Made by a program: the position numbers and the translations under genes. Below the pieces are notes generated by a model, which worked only from the letters and a program-made list of their open reading frames with translations, had not been told where the DNA came from and searched no databases. This document shows positions 10,532 to 21,149 of a DNA stretch of 64,000 nucleotides, one piece after another. The stretch covers positions 230,843,297 through 230,907,296 of the forward strand of contig OX336396.1 of assembly GCA_946902985.2 (NCBI GenBank), written 5' to 3'. This stretch comes from Meconema thalassinum. Lineage: Eukaryota > Arthropoda > Insecta > Orthoptera > Tettigoniidae. The stretch's first letter is position 1; each line of letters begins with the position of its first letter.

Positions 10532-11641
10532 ATGTCCGGATACCAGAGAAAAAACACCGTACGCTGCCAGTGGGACAGGCAGAGTTCTCGCCCCTCACCA
10601 GGAGAAATTCACCGCTGGATTGGCGATACCCTCCGGTTGACTGTCGACCAAGTAGAAGCCATCCAGTTAAATGCGCACGAAAAAACCATGTACATCAAGG
10701 TAATCAGCATATCTATTTATCAGAAATTGTTAAATACTTTTGCAGATCCTATTAAATTTCAATATGACTCAGGCGAAATGACAAATGTTAAGCTCTCCAC
10801 AGCGGATTCCAATTTTACCACAGTGCGTATCTTTAATGTCCCACTCGAAGTGCCCCCTGAAATTTTCAAATCCGTCCTGTCGAAATATGGCACTGTGAGT
10901 GACGTCAGGAAAGAACAATGGTCTTCTGCTTATCAGTTCCCGGTGTATAATGGAATACGTGCCGTCACTATGGAAATCAAGCAAGATATCCCCTCCACTG
11001 AGTCTTTTGGTGGCCATTCTGGCTATATAACGTATAATGGACAGAAACAGACCTGTTTAATTTGCAATGCTACCACACATCTACGTATTAACTGCCCAAA
11101 GAAAATGATTCCCCTCGGTATAACTCCTACACAACAACGACGTGTCCAATACTCGGAAGTTGTGACGCAGCAAACGTCATATGAAAACATGCTTATTGAT
11201 CAGTCAACAGGGACAACACCAGAAGTGACCTCGGATACATCTGACGCAGACCTGGTACCTTGCCCTGACCAGAGCTGCGAGCCACAGAGTGCCCCTGTGC
11301 TATCGGCAACCTGTATCACAGCCTTAGAACCAACTATGCCGTCACTACAGGCTGCCACAGAAATTTTGTCTTCACTGCCCCCACCTTCGCTGGTCCCTAC
11401 CGACTCACTTAAGCAAGTTGATCGGGGATCCGAGAACGTCTCTAAGAAGATTAAAACAAATGCCTCGATTGCCGTACCAGCCCCGAAGAATCAAACTGGC
11501 TCTACAAATGTTCCCGCAGCTGTGAAAAAGAAACAAAATCTTCATTCTACGTCATCTAGGGACCCACGAACGCTCTCAACCGCTGACAGCCGGCCTATGA
11601 ATGGCAGTCAAAAGGAACTATCTCAACCTAATTTGACATAG
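10532..11641 (+). CDS. LINE ORF1 protein, RRM-like plus CCHC knuckle (Tx1 type)
   Basis: A 369-residue open frame beginning MSGYQRKNTVRC. Residues about 55-150 resemble the RNA-recognition-like region of Tx1-type ORF1 proteins (VRIFNVPLEVPPEIFKSVLS, then YNGIRAVTMEIKQDIPS). It is followed by a CCHC knuckle CLICNATTHLRINC at residues 175-188 with spacing C-x2-C-x4-H-x4-C. The C-terminal half is Ser/Thr/Pro-rich and low in structure. It would coat the LINE RNA in the ribonucleoprotein particle. The frame ends 22 bp before the ATG of the ORF2 frame. It is the only clearly intact coding frame in the window. The family call is from pattern memory. Confidence 0.8.
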   Translation: MSGYQRKNTVRCQWDRQSSRPSPGEIHRWIGDTLRLTVDQVEAIQLNAHEKTMYIKVISISIYQKLLNTFADPIKFQYDSGEMTNVKLSTADSNFTTVRIFNVPLEVPPEIFKSVLSKYGTVSDVRKEQWSSAYQFPVYNGIRAVTMEIKQDIPSTESFGGHSGYITYNGQKQTCLICNATTHLRINCPKKMIPLGITPTQQRRVQYSEVVTQQTSYENMLIDQSTGTTPEVTSDTSDADLVPCPDQSCEPQSAPVLSATCITALEPTMPSLQAATEILSSLPPPSLVPTDSLKQVDRGSENVSKKIKTNASIAVPAPKNQTGSTNVPAAVKKKQNLHSTSSRDPRTLSTADSRPMNGSQKELSQPNLT

Positions 11642-11663
11642 TGCACCAGTATATTTCTCACCT

Positions 11664-14600
11664 GTGTCTTTTTTTCTTTTTTCTTTTTTCTCGAGTCCAA
11701 CCTCCAGTATGTCTAGCACAACTTGTATACTTCTCTTAATGGCGCAATTTCTCACTGTGGCCACTGTGAATATCAATGTAATAGAATGCCCTCTGAAATT
11801 TCAACTGTTGGAGAGATTCCTTCGAGATGCAGACATTGTCATTGCCTTCATTCAAGAAGTTGCTCTACCCTGTTTGCCCATATCTGCCTTCTACAAACAA
11901 TACATCAATACCGGTAATACGAATAGAGGGACCGGATTCCTCATAAGACATGATATCCCACTCGAAGGTGTGCTATGTCATCCATCAGGACGCATAATAT
12001 CTGGACACATAAACAATACCACCCTGATAAATGTATATGCCCCATCCGGGTCCAATAAACGTGTGGAACGAAAAATGTTCTTTCAACAGTGTATACTGCC
12101 TCATCTGCACGACGTTAAAGAAAAACTTATTCTTGCAGGGGATTTCAATTGTATTCAACGCCCAGAAGATTCCAATAGCTCATACCAAGGTGTCAACCCG
12201 GCTCTCAGGACCCTTCTTACCTCCCTACACCTCATTGATGCTGTGGATAGTTTAAGGGTGCCCCTGCCCCATTACACCTGTATAAGTCACAACTCCTGAT
12301 CACGACGTGACCGCATCTACTTTTCACAGGAACTTATCCAGCCTAGACGATATGAAGTGATACCTGCCAGTTTCACTAACCATCATGCTGTCGTATGTAC
12401 AATCTCTTACCCCCATCCCATATTTCACATAGGAAGAGGTTATTGGAAGCTGAATTGCTCACTGTTACTGGAGGAGGAATGCCAAGATATTTTCAGACAA
12501 CAATGGACTCGATGGGTCCAACAAAAATGCAAATTTCGCGACTGCACAGACTGGTGGGATATTTTAGTTAAACCAGGGATCCGCCGCGTCTTTAAGAACA
12601 TATCTTACCAACGAGGTCGGGAAAGACGGGATACAGTTGAATTTTACAATCGAGTTCTTCGCCAGCTCCAGCAAAGATCTGATGCTGGGGAGCGTATATA
12701 TGAGCAGATCCGGGAAGTTAAAACCAAGCTCCTGTCCCTACAGCAACGAACGCTCGCTCATATAAACGTGGCTTTAAAAGATCGTACAGTGCTCCCGGAC
12801 GAAAGTGCAAGTGTATACCATATCGCCAAAGGACAACGTGAGCGGCAACGTAAATATATCCACCGCCTCCGCACCAGTACTGGAAGTGTCGTCACCTCCC
12901 CTGACGCTATAGGGAAATATCATTATTTTATCAACGGTTCTACGCTAAGGCTCCCATTGATCCACAGCAGGTGACCCTATTGCTGTCATCTTGCAGTACC
13001 CAACTATCTCCGGACAACAAAACTCTGCTCAGCGCGGATATTACGGATGAAGAGATTCACTCTGTGGTTAAACAACTCCCAAACAACCGCTCACCTGGCA
13101 TTGATGGACTGCCATATGAAATGTATAAACACTTCTGGCCTCTCATTGGCAAAGAATTTTGTCATGTCCTGCGTACCATTCTCCAACGTCGTGCTCTTTG
13201 TCAATCACATCACGAGGGTACCATAGTCCTCATACCAAAAACATCCTCTCCCATGGCAGTTGGTGACTTCCGACCAGTTACTCTGCTCTGCAGTGACTAT
13301 AAAGTCCTTACCAAAGTACTTGCATGCCGATTGAAGACTGTTCTACCTGATATCATTGGTGATGAACAATGTTGCAGTATTCCTGGAAGAACTCTGTTAA
13401 CAAACTTAGCGATACTACGGGACCTACACCTAAAAGCCGAAATGCTCCCCACTGAGCCAATGAGTTTTCTCACCTTAGATCTTGATAAAGCTTTCGACCG
13501 CATCAGTCATGAATACTTGTACATGGTCTTGCAACACTTCGAATTTCCTGAAATCCTTATTGACTACATTCGTATGATAAATTGTAATGCTACGTCTAGA
13601 GTGCTCGTCAACGGTTTTCTTTCCCCTCTGATTCCAATACAACGATCAGTTAGGCAAGGATGTCCCCTTTCTATGCTACCTTTTGTCATTGGCCTTGAAC
13701 CGTTCATTCGGACTACCCAGGTGAAGCTACAGGGTTACAAACTGTCCACACATGTTTTTGGAATGTGCGCCTATGCTGATGACGTATCAATATTGATCCG
13801 CAATAAAGAAGACATCTCCCACATCGATAGCGTCCTTCAGCTCTACCATATCGCCTCTGGAGCACAATCGAACCCCCAGAAAACTGCTTTGCTTCCGCTC
13901 AATACTAACTCAGTGATTACCCCACAGCCCTGTTTCCGGATAGTAAATGAGGTGAAAATTCTTGGCATTACCCGGAAGCAATCGCTTCTGGACACAGTGC
14001 AAGCAAACTGGACTAAGGTCATTGCCAAAGTTAGGGGAGTGCTGATCCAATTTGGTCAAAGAAACCTCAATATATTGCAACGGGTCATGGTCCTCAACGT
14101 GTTTGCGCTCTCTAAAATATGGTATGTCGCACAACTTTTCCCACTTCTCAAAATGTTTGAGAGCCAATTGGCAAAATATACAGGTTGGTTTATATGGCAA
14201 GGATTTTTGTTCCGAGTACAACGGGAACAGTTGTATCTCCCATCCCGGCAAGGCGGGCTAGGGCTAACAGCTCATGGCATGAAATGCCGTGCACTTCTCT
14301 GCAAGAACGATATCACCATTCTTTCCCAACATGACACTTTTACGAAAGCGCTATACAAAGATATTCGAAACACAGCCCGTGGTTGTGATAGAGCTTTGCC
14401 GAAGATATTTAGGGACCATCAACAGCACCTTCTGGAAACTGTTCGCCAAATGCCTTCAGGGACTGTTCCAACGACGAAAAGTATCTATAACATGTTGCGG
14501 CAAGTGGTACACTCCAAACCGCGAATAGAGGCCACCACCCTCTACGTCCATTGGCCCACTGTTTGGAAATATTTTGGGGCTATGACCATTTCTTCTGCTG

Positions 14601-14764
14601 TACACTCCCAGGTTTTTATCTTCCTCAACGATCTCATCCCAACCGCTCTACGGCGATATACCATCCATCTTGAAGCTTACCCATGGTGTACTATATGTGG
14701 TCAAACTGATACGGCGATACACCGCTTCACATCATGCGCGCGAGTTGCCTCCACGTGGCTGTAG
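11664..14764 (+). pseudogene. LINE ORF2: AP endonuclease and reverse transcriptase, broken
   Basis: The endonuclease domain shows VATVNINVIECPLKFQLLER, FIQEVAL, NVYAPSG, LILAGDFNCIQRPEDS and, after an in-frame TGA at 12297-12299 (probably a C-to-T change of Arg), SRRDRIYFSQEL. A frameshift near 12950-12975 separates the linker from the reverse transcriptase: NNRSPGIDGLPYEMYKHFWP, GTIVLIPK, FRPVTLLCSDYKVLTK, FLTLDLDKAFDRIS, VRQGCPLS and the catalytic YADD at 13772-13783. The C-terminus carries a C-x2-C-x7-H-x4-C cluster (CTICGQTDTAIHRFTSC) just before the stop at 14764. Two lesions in about 3.1 kb suggest a moderately old copy. Confidence 0.85.
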
Positions 14765-15103
14765 TGTAAGGGAAAAGTATGTCAACTATTAAATGTGCCC
14801 AGGGATGACCTTGATGACAGGAAGTTGGTTCGTTAGTCGGTGACCGCCTTACCCCAAATTAAACAGACTGCCATTGTGTGGATAATGGGCCAATATGTAT
14901 GATGGACAATGATCAACATTTCTCTTTCCTGGATCTCAGGTATCACCTGCAAAAAGAGCGTTGGAAGCTTAGTGAAAGTGGACAATTGTACGATAAATAT
15001 GGACACTATCTGGATTTCTTGTGATGTATTAGTATGATATTTATCATATCTGAAAATTCTGTAATTCTGTAAAGAGCTAATAAAAAATAAAATAAAATAA
15101 AAA

Positions 15104-15170
15104 AGTGGTAGAGCGTTAGCCTATCGCTCAAATGCCTATGGTTCAAACCCGATCAGAGCTAGGTTTTTTG
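15104..15170 (+). other. 3' part of tRNA-like sequence, T6 terminator
   Basis: Resumes the target tRNA-like unit: AGTGGTAGAGCG, an anticodon-arm-like stretch, B-box-like GGTTCAAACCC at about 15140-15150, and a TTTTTT pol III terminator at about 15165-15170. The T-stem pairs poorly and the acceptor strands do not match, so it is a pseudo-tRNA or SINE head. Confidence 0.5.
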
Positions 15171-15836
15171 CTTGAAATGTTATATGTTTATTGTTTTGTA
15201 ATGACTCAGACGTTTTAAAATTAAGCGTTATATTGTGCATATTATGGTGTAAAATATATATTTAATTAAAACATAATTCGCCAGCAGATTTACTCGAGAC
15301 ATCTAGCTGCCAAAAAGGTAACTGCACGCCGACCTACTTATTAACTTCCAGATTTTATTGAAAAGTTTCTTCTTATGGCCGCTAGAATGCACTCGCTCTG
15401 TTAGGATTATATTGTTCGATATTTCACCACTAGATGTCACGACTAGTCTACGTGGGGCTCCATTGATTACTATACCATTGGCATTCTATGCGCATCGAAT
15501 TTGAAGAATGACAAGATGATACTACGATACATTTTTACTTTTTATTTTAAAGGGTTCGTAACAGCCTATTTTGCATTACTTGAAAATGTTATTTGAAGTA
15601 AAGAACAAAACGATTTCACATAGTAACTGAATTCAAGCCGTTGGTGTTAGTTCAGGTTATTAATTACTACTTTTATTTCAGGCAAATAGCAATCGAAAAT
15701 ATCCACATAGTTTGTATACACACGTCTCTGTAGGGTCATGGAAATATTTGTTAATTCAATTAGGGTTGTGAAAGCCATGCACAACCAGACGTGTAAAGAC
15801 ATGCCTCAACTCAAAGTTGGATGTTGCCCACGGCAG
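15171..15836. other. Unassigned DNA
   Basis: No coding frame, RNA or repeat match within the window was recognised in this stretch. Confidence 0.3.
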
Positions 15837-15847
15837 GTCGTATATGT

Positions 15848-16088
15848 AATAATAATAATAATAATAATGTTATTGGTTTTACATCCCTTTTAACTACTGC
15901 TGCTTTTAGAGACACCGGGGTGCCGGAATTTTGGCCCGAAGGGGATCTTTAACGTGCCAGTAAATGTACTGACACGGCTCCCTCGCATTTGTGCACCCTC
16001 AAATGCCAGCTGACTGCGCCAGGATACGAACCTGCAACCTAGGGCCCAGCAAGCGAGAACGTTACCGGTGAGCCACGCAGCCAATCCG
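15848..16088 (-). mobile_element. tRNA-headed SINE with (AAT)n tail
   Basis: Read on the minus strand, the head starts near 16085 with TGGCTGCGTGGCTCACCGG, has a B-box-like GCAGGTTCGTATCCTGG at 16018-16034, then a conserved body (GGCACGTTAAAGATCCCCTT) and ends in an (ATT)n tail at 15848-15868. Imperfect flanking repeats GTCGTATATGT (15837-15847) and GTCGATTATGT (16089-16099) are the probable target duplication. No protein product is expected. Confidence 0.75.
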
Positions 16089-16131
16089 GTCGATTATGTC
16101 TCCAGATCCATAACATTCTTGATATACTTCT

Positions 16132-16135
<4 letters not shown>

Positions 16136-16192
<57 letters not shown>
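16136..16192. repeat. (TTTC)n microsatellite
   Basis: About 14 perfect TTTC units. A second (TTTC)n tract lies at about 59240-59294. Confidence 0.95.
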
Positions 16193-16194
<2 letters not shown>

Positions 16195-16274
16195 AATGAT
16201 GGTAGCAGTTTTTATCTAGGTTGTGGCGTTTGGTAGAGGTAAATCGTTTCTAAGGTCTTCAACAAAGAATAGTT

Positions 16275-16365
16275 CTATTATACTCCTTGATAATAACAAC
16301 GAGTTATAACTATACTCATACATTTAGGAGAAAGTAGGCTATATGTTCTTTACTGTACATCTTGT
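16275..16365 (+). mobile_element. HINE-like element, family A, 3' end only
   Basis: Matches the last 90 bp of full-length family A copies: CTCCTTGATAATAAC, GAGAAAGTAGGCTATAT, hairpin ATGTTC/GTACAT with one mismatch, then CTTGT (16361-16365) and a T. The rest of the element is missing. Confidence 0.75.
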
Positions 16366-16403
16366 TTATATTTTTATTCAGCCAATGGCCATGTACTTTT
16401 CTT

Positions 16404-17121
16404 TTCAGGACGGGTCAGGGAAGGGATATTATCAGAGAAAGAAGCATTCACATCACGCATGAGCAAAATGGAAATGGCCTACCATTTAACTAAGGACATC
16501 TATAAGAAAAGGTCAATATCCTTCAACGCAAAACTAAAACATTACTGCAGTGTCATCCGTCCGGAGGTCTTGCATGCTTCTGAATGCCTCACGATGAACA
16601 AAAAAGGCTTTGTCGAGAAACTGGAGGCCAAAGAAAGGAAAATTTTGAGAAAGATATTGGGTTCCATCAAAGACAATGGGGAATACAGAAGACGGCATAA
16701 CCATGACCTATATACTCATGTGGAGAAGATAAGCAACGTCATCCGGAAGAGAAGGTTACCATTTTTGGGCATGTGAAACGAATGAGCCCAGCGAGACTGA
16801 CCAACCGCAACATAACTTACTTTCAGGAGAGGAAAACAAAATGGGCCTGGTTCATTGAACTGGATACAGATCTGAAAGAAGTGGGGATTACACCAACAGA
16901 CATTCAGGAGCGCGCCCCAGTCAATAGGAAACTTCAAGCTTGTAAAGGTTTACAAGAAAAACCGAAGCTGAAAACGGGAAAGATTTGGACCCAGGAACGG
17001 AAGGAAGTCCACCGAGAACGAATGCGGGCGTACAGGGCAAACATCAAAGCCAGTAGGAGACGGTTGGAATGACGTGGTCCATAGATGGCCTATACGAAAT
17101 GAATGAATGAATGAATGAATA
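16404..17121 (+). pseudogene. LINE ORF2 C-terminal fragment, (GAAT)n tail
   Basis: Two adjacent frames (16459-16776 and 16773-17072) read as one protein with a frameshift near 16770. Motifs are HASECLTMNKKGFVEKLEAK, RKILRKILGSIKDNGEYRRR and KANIKASRRR-like basic residues at the end. This is the region after the polymerase domain in insect LINEs annotated as endonuclease-reverse transcriptase; clade (RTE-like or other) is uncertain. It ends 26 bp before a (GAAT)n run at about 17099-17121, a typical short-repeat tail. The 5' part is missing, as for a truncated target-primed insertion. Confidence 0.7.
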
Positions 17122-17389
17122 ATATGGGTATAGGAATATAATAGACCTGCCGTACCACACCCGCAGGTGTAAATCGCGTGAAAATATTCTAGATTACTCC
17201 TTTATCCCCTTAAGCGCATTATACGTATTGATGAATTTTACGGCTTAATTTGGTTCCGTGATAACCTTCTAGCCGTTTGCAAACTTTCACACTAATGTAA
17301 TTAATGGAATTGCATTGCGTCTTACAGCAATGAGAATCCGTTGGCATGGTTACTGGCTTGCATTCGTTCATTAGTTTATTAAATTAAAT

Positions 17390-18390
17390 TAGTTTTCTGG
17401 GAATATCTCAAAAACGGTTGGTCTTCGGTCCTTAAAATGTGGTTTTCGGGGACCCGAGTTTTGTCTCCCACATTGAGGGGCTGAAAATGAGTTTTGTCTC
17501 GTCCTTCAACGCCTATTTCAGCATGTATTTTAAGGGGGTAGGCCCCCTTTTATGAGAGGTACGGAGAAGAGTTACATCAATGATTAGTGTCGTGCCTCTG
17601 ATGGATATCTGTACGAAATTTTACGTTGATACACCCAGCCGTTCTCGAGTTATAAGGGAACAAATTTGTCCACAGACAAAGAAACACAGACAGACAAAAA
17701 AAATTATTTTCGCGCGCATCCATCATAAAACAGTCTGAAATGCGTAAACAACTCAAATTTCCGTAGAAATTCAGAGAAAAAAACACACATTTTCATTTTT
17801 CTATATAGAGAGATCTACTGCACCACTCGGTGTTGACCGTGTTTTATTGCACAGATTTTGGTTTTACTCGCTAACCGTTGGAGATATACGAAAAGTGATA
17901 AGGACCTTTCGGATAGAAAATTAAATGTTAAAGTTCATGTATACTATCAAAAGTTTGCTATTTCATAGCGTTCTCTTTTTATTCGAAAAGGAAATATGAA
18001 ATTTTGAAACCAAAGGGTGTAGTGACGTCACAAATGTCGGTTTCACTCGCTAACTGTTGGAGATACACGAAAAGTGATAAGGACCTTTCGGATTGGAAAT
18101 TAAATTTCAAAGATCGAATGTGCCATCAAAAGTTTGCTATTTCCTACCGTTCTCTTTTTATTTGGTATTGAAATATGAAATTTTGAAACCAAAGGGTCTA
18201 GTGACGTCACTAAAATGGTCGCCATTTCTTAATGGTGCAAAATATCGACATCAAAAGTATCCTATATGTAAACCTGGTAAATCAGCTACATCCATGCAAA
18301 ATTTCATTTAAATCGGACCAGTGGTTCTTGCGTTATTGAGTAACATACAGACAGACAGACACACACCATCTCATTTTTATTAGTATGATA
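17390..18390 (+). repeat. Non-coding dispersed element with 179-bp tandem units
   Basis: Two tandem units start at 17861 and 18040 (GTTTTACTCGCTAACCG and GTTTCACTCGCTAACTG), spacing 179 bp. The segment carries CAGACAGACAGAC tracts and ends with TTTTTATTAGTATGATA at 18390. The 3' motif is shared with 7-18. The architecture (pseudo-tandem monomers plus microsatellite) resembles the HINEs, but I see no matching termini. Confidence 0.5.
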
Positions 18391-18577
18391 TACGAGGGTC
18401 ATTTCAGAAGTCATGGCAACTAATCTTTTAACCGCCAATAAAGCTGCCGGAAACTTAAGTCAGTAGATACGTTGGGAAGTCGCTTGAATGTTCTTCGCAA
18501 TGCCGGTACTACATCGGGATCCGGGTACTAGGGGCTATGGGTATGGGACATTGAAAGATGCGTAATTAGAGATAACT
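18391..18577 (+). mobile_element. Mariner-type terminal region, truncated
   Basis: TACGAGGGTCATTTCAGAAG at 18391 directly after TA is the classic form of a mariner terminal inverted repeat. About 160 bp of non-coding sequence follow before the HINE at 18578. It could belong to the minus-strand mariner transposase at 20475-22910 or be an independent end; orientation alone does not settle this. Confidence 0.5.
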
Positions 18578-20414
18578 AGCCTACTTTCGATTTTTGCAAA
18601 AAATGAAAGTAGACTTATGAGATCACTACTGGGCGAAAAAAAGTGTGTCTGTGTGTGTGTGTGAGTCTGTGTGTGTGTGTGTGTGTGTGTGTGAGTGTGT
18701 GTACTCTGAATGTCTGTCCCCCCCCCCTATCAATTCGAACACGGTGAGCGCAAATTGAACGAAATTTGGTACAAAGGTAGCACTAGCAAAGGACACCTCA
18801 GTGTCATGTTTTATATCGCCGCCATCTTGACGGAAACGTAATGGCGGCCACACAAATGTTCAAAGCTTAAATCAAATTACGACTAACCTAATCATCCGAT
18901 CTCTACCAAATTTTGCAACAACATACCTTTATGGAGGGAGCATCCTTTGACAAATCTAATAGGTCATTAGCCTAATAGTTTGCGGATGGCGGCCATCTTT
19001 GTGTCAAAATCGATTACCCCTATTAATTCGGACACGGTGAAACCGAATGGAATGAAATTTGGTACAGAGGTAGCACTAGCAAAGGGCACCTCAGTGTCAT
19101 GTTTTATATCACCGCCATCTTGACGGAAACGTAATGGCGGCCACACAAATGTTCAAAGCTTAAATCAAATTACGACTAACCTAATCATCCGATCTCTACC
19201 AAATTTTGCAACAACATACCTTTATAGAGGAAGCATCCTTTGACAAATCTAATAGGTCATTAGCCTAATAGTTTGCGGATGGCGGCCATCTTTGTGTCAA
19301 AATCGATTACCCCTATTAATTCGAACACGGTTAAACCGAATGGAATGAAATTTGGTACAGAGGTAGGACTAGCAAAGGGCACCTCAGTGTTATGTTTTAT
19401 ATCGCCGCCATCTTGACGGAAACGTAATGGCGGCCACACAAATATTCAAAGCTTAAATCAAATTACGATTAACCTAATCATCCGATCTCTACCAAATTTT
19501 GCATCAATATACCATTGTGGAGGGAGAATCCTTTGACCGAACTAATAGGTCATTAGCCTAATATTTTGCGGATGGCGGCCATCTTTGTGTCAAAATCGAT
19601 TACCCCTATTAATTCGAACACGGTGAAACCGAATGGAACGAAATTTGGTACAGAGGTTGCACTAGCAAAGGGCACCTCAGTGTCATGTTTTATATCACCG
19701 CCATCTTGACGGAATCGTAATTGCGGCCACCCAAATGTTAAAAGCTACAATGTAATTACGATTAACCTATTAATCTAGTCTCTACCAAATTTTGCAACAA
19801 CAAATCTTTATGTGGGAAGCATTTTCTGACCAAACTGCTAGATCATCAGCCCAATAGTTTGCAGATGGTGGCCAAGTATGTGTGCAAATCGATTCCCCCT
19901 ATTAATTCCAACACGGTGGAACCGAATTGAACGAAATTTGGTACAGTGGTAGCTCTAGCAAAAGGCACCTCAGTGTCATGTTTTATATCGCCGCCATCTT
20001 GACGGTAACGGAATGACGGCCACCCAAATGTTAAAAGCTTAAATCAAATTTCGACCATCCTAATAATGTGATCTCTACCGGATTTTGCAACAACATGCCT
20101 TTTTGTGGAAAGCATCTTATGACTGACTACAAGGTCATCAGCCCAATAGTTTGCAAATAGCGGCCATGTATGTGTGCAAATCCATTCCCCTGATCAATTC
20201 AAACACCGTGAAACCGAATTGAATGATTTTTTTACAGAGGTAGCACTAGCAAAGGGCACCTCATATTCATGTTTAATATCCCTATAGCACGTTGTATTTC
20301 AACAAGCTACTACAACCAACATTCAATTATACTCCTTGAAAAGGACAAAGAGTTATAACAATACTCATGCATTTAGGAGAAAGTAGGCTATATCTTCTTT
20401 ACTGAACATCTTGT
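18578..20414 (+). mobile_element. HINE-like element, family A, full length
   Basis: 5' end TAGCCTACTTTC at 18577-18588 with inverted partner, GAGATC, (TG)n, C-run, then five monomers in exact 293-bp register: GCCATCTTG begins at 18821, 19114, 19407, 19700 and 19993. The 3' segment GAGAAAGTAGGCTATAT is followed by hairpin ATCTTC/GAACAT (one mismatch) and CTTGT, then T. It shares monomers and both ends with 5058-6861. The host base before AGCC is T, as at the other copies. Confidence 0.85.
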
Positions 20415-21149
20415 TATTTTATTAGTATTACACATGCACACAACATCAAAACAGTACGCATAATACTCGTACTCCTACGAGTGAACAACCTTCAAAATAA
20501 TCCCCAAAGCGTCCACAGATCGTTGCCAACGGTGAGGATGGCGCTGAATAACATCCGCGGTGTGTGACGCGTCTATGCGCGCCACCCCTCGTCGATGCGC
20601 CGTTACGATGCCCTCCTTGTTTCCAAACCTCTGCCCAGGCAGCGTCGTCGTCAATTTGGGAATGAGTTCAAAGTCGCACGTATTGTCATCAGGGGGGTAC
20701 GGAGGTTGTTCCAAGATCTCCCACCCCCAACCCCACCGCCGCACAAGGTACTGGACACAGGCTGCAGTGGGCTTAATGCATCATGAAAGAGTATTGCATT
20801 GTTGAGAAGCTCTGGACGTTTCCTCCGCAGTGTATGACGCAGAGTGTGCAGCAGGAATGATCTGTAGTTCGTGACAGTGACAGTGTGGCCCTCATGAACA
20901 GGATGACACAAGAGAATACCCCGGCTGTCATAAGCCAAAGTAAACATGACCTTCGTAAGTGATGGAGTCTGTCGAACCGTGTGTCTTCGTGGTGAATCAC
21001 GGCGACGCCATTCATTTGATTGTCTCTTTAGTTCTGGTTCATACGCTCGTGCCCACGTTTCATCAATATTGCAATAACGCGATTCAACATCTCATGTCCT
21101 TCATGTTGGAATCGTTGGATATAGCATGTCTCGTATCAAGTCCATTTTT

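Larger units (their letters stand above)
10338..15103 (+). mobile_element. Full-length Tx1-clade LINE inserted in a tRNA A-box
   Basis: A 4.77 kb non-LTR element with 5' UTR (10338-10531), ORF1 (10532-11641), ORF2 (11664-14764, broken), a 339 bp 3' UTR and a (TAAAA)n tail at about 15079-15103. It is flanked by AGTGG at 10333-10337 and 15104-15108. ORF1 type, apurinic-endonuclease domain and reverse-transcriptase style all fit the L1/Tx1 group, whose Tx1 branch is known for target-specific members, among them vertebrate elements using tRNA, 5S and U2 genes (recalled literature). The presence of the 5' UTR indicates full length. The clade call is by eye. Confidence 0.75.

Noticed and set aside
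15104..15164. Functional tRNA gene
   Set aside because: Acceptor and T-stem strands do not pair and the A-box is split by a LINE.
18821..20001. Regular 293-bp spaced repeats considered as a CRISPR array
   Set aside because: The whole 293-bp unit is repeated, there are no short direct repeats with unique spacers, and the context is a eukaryotic transposon.
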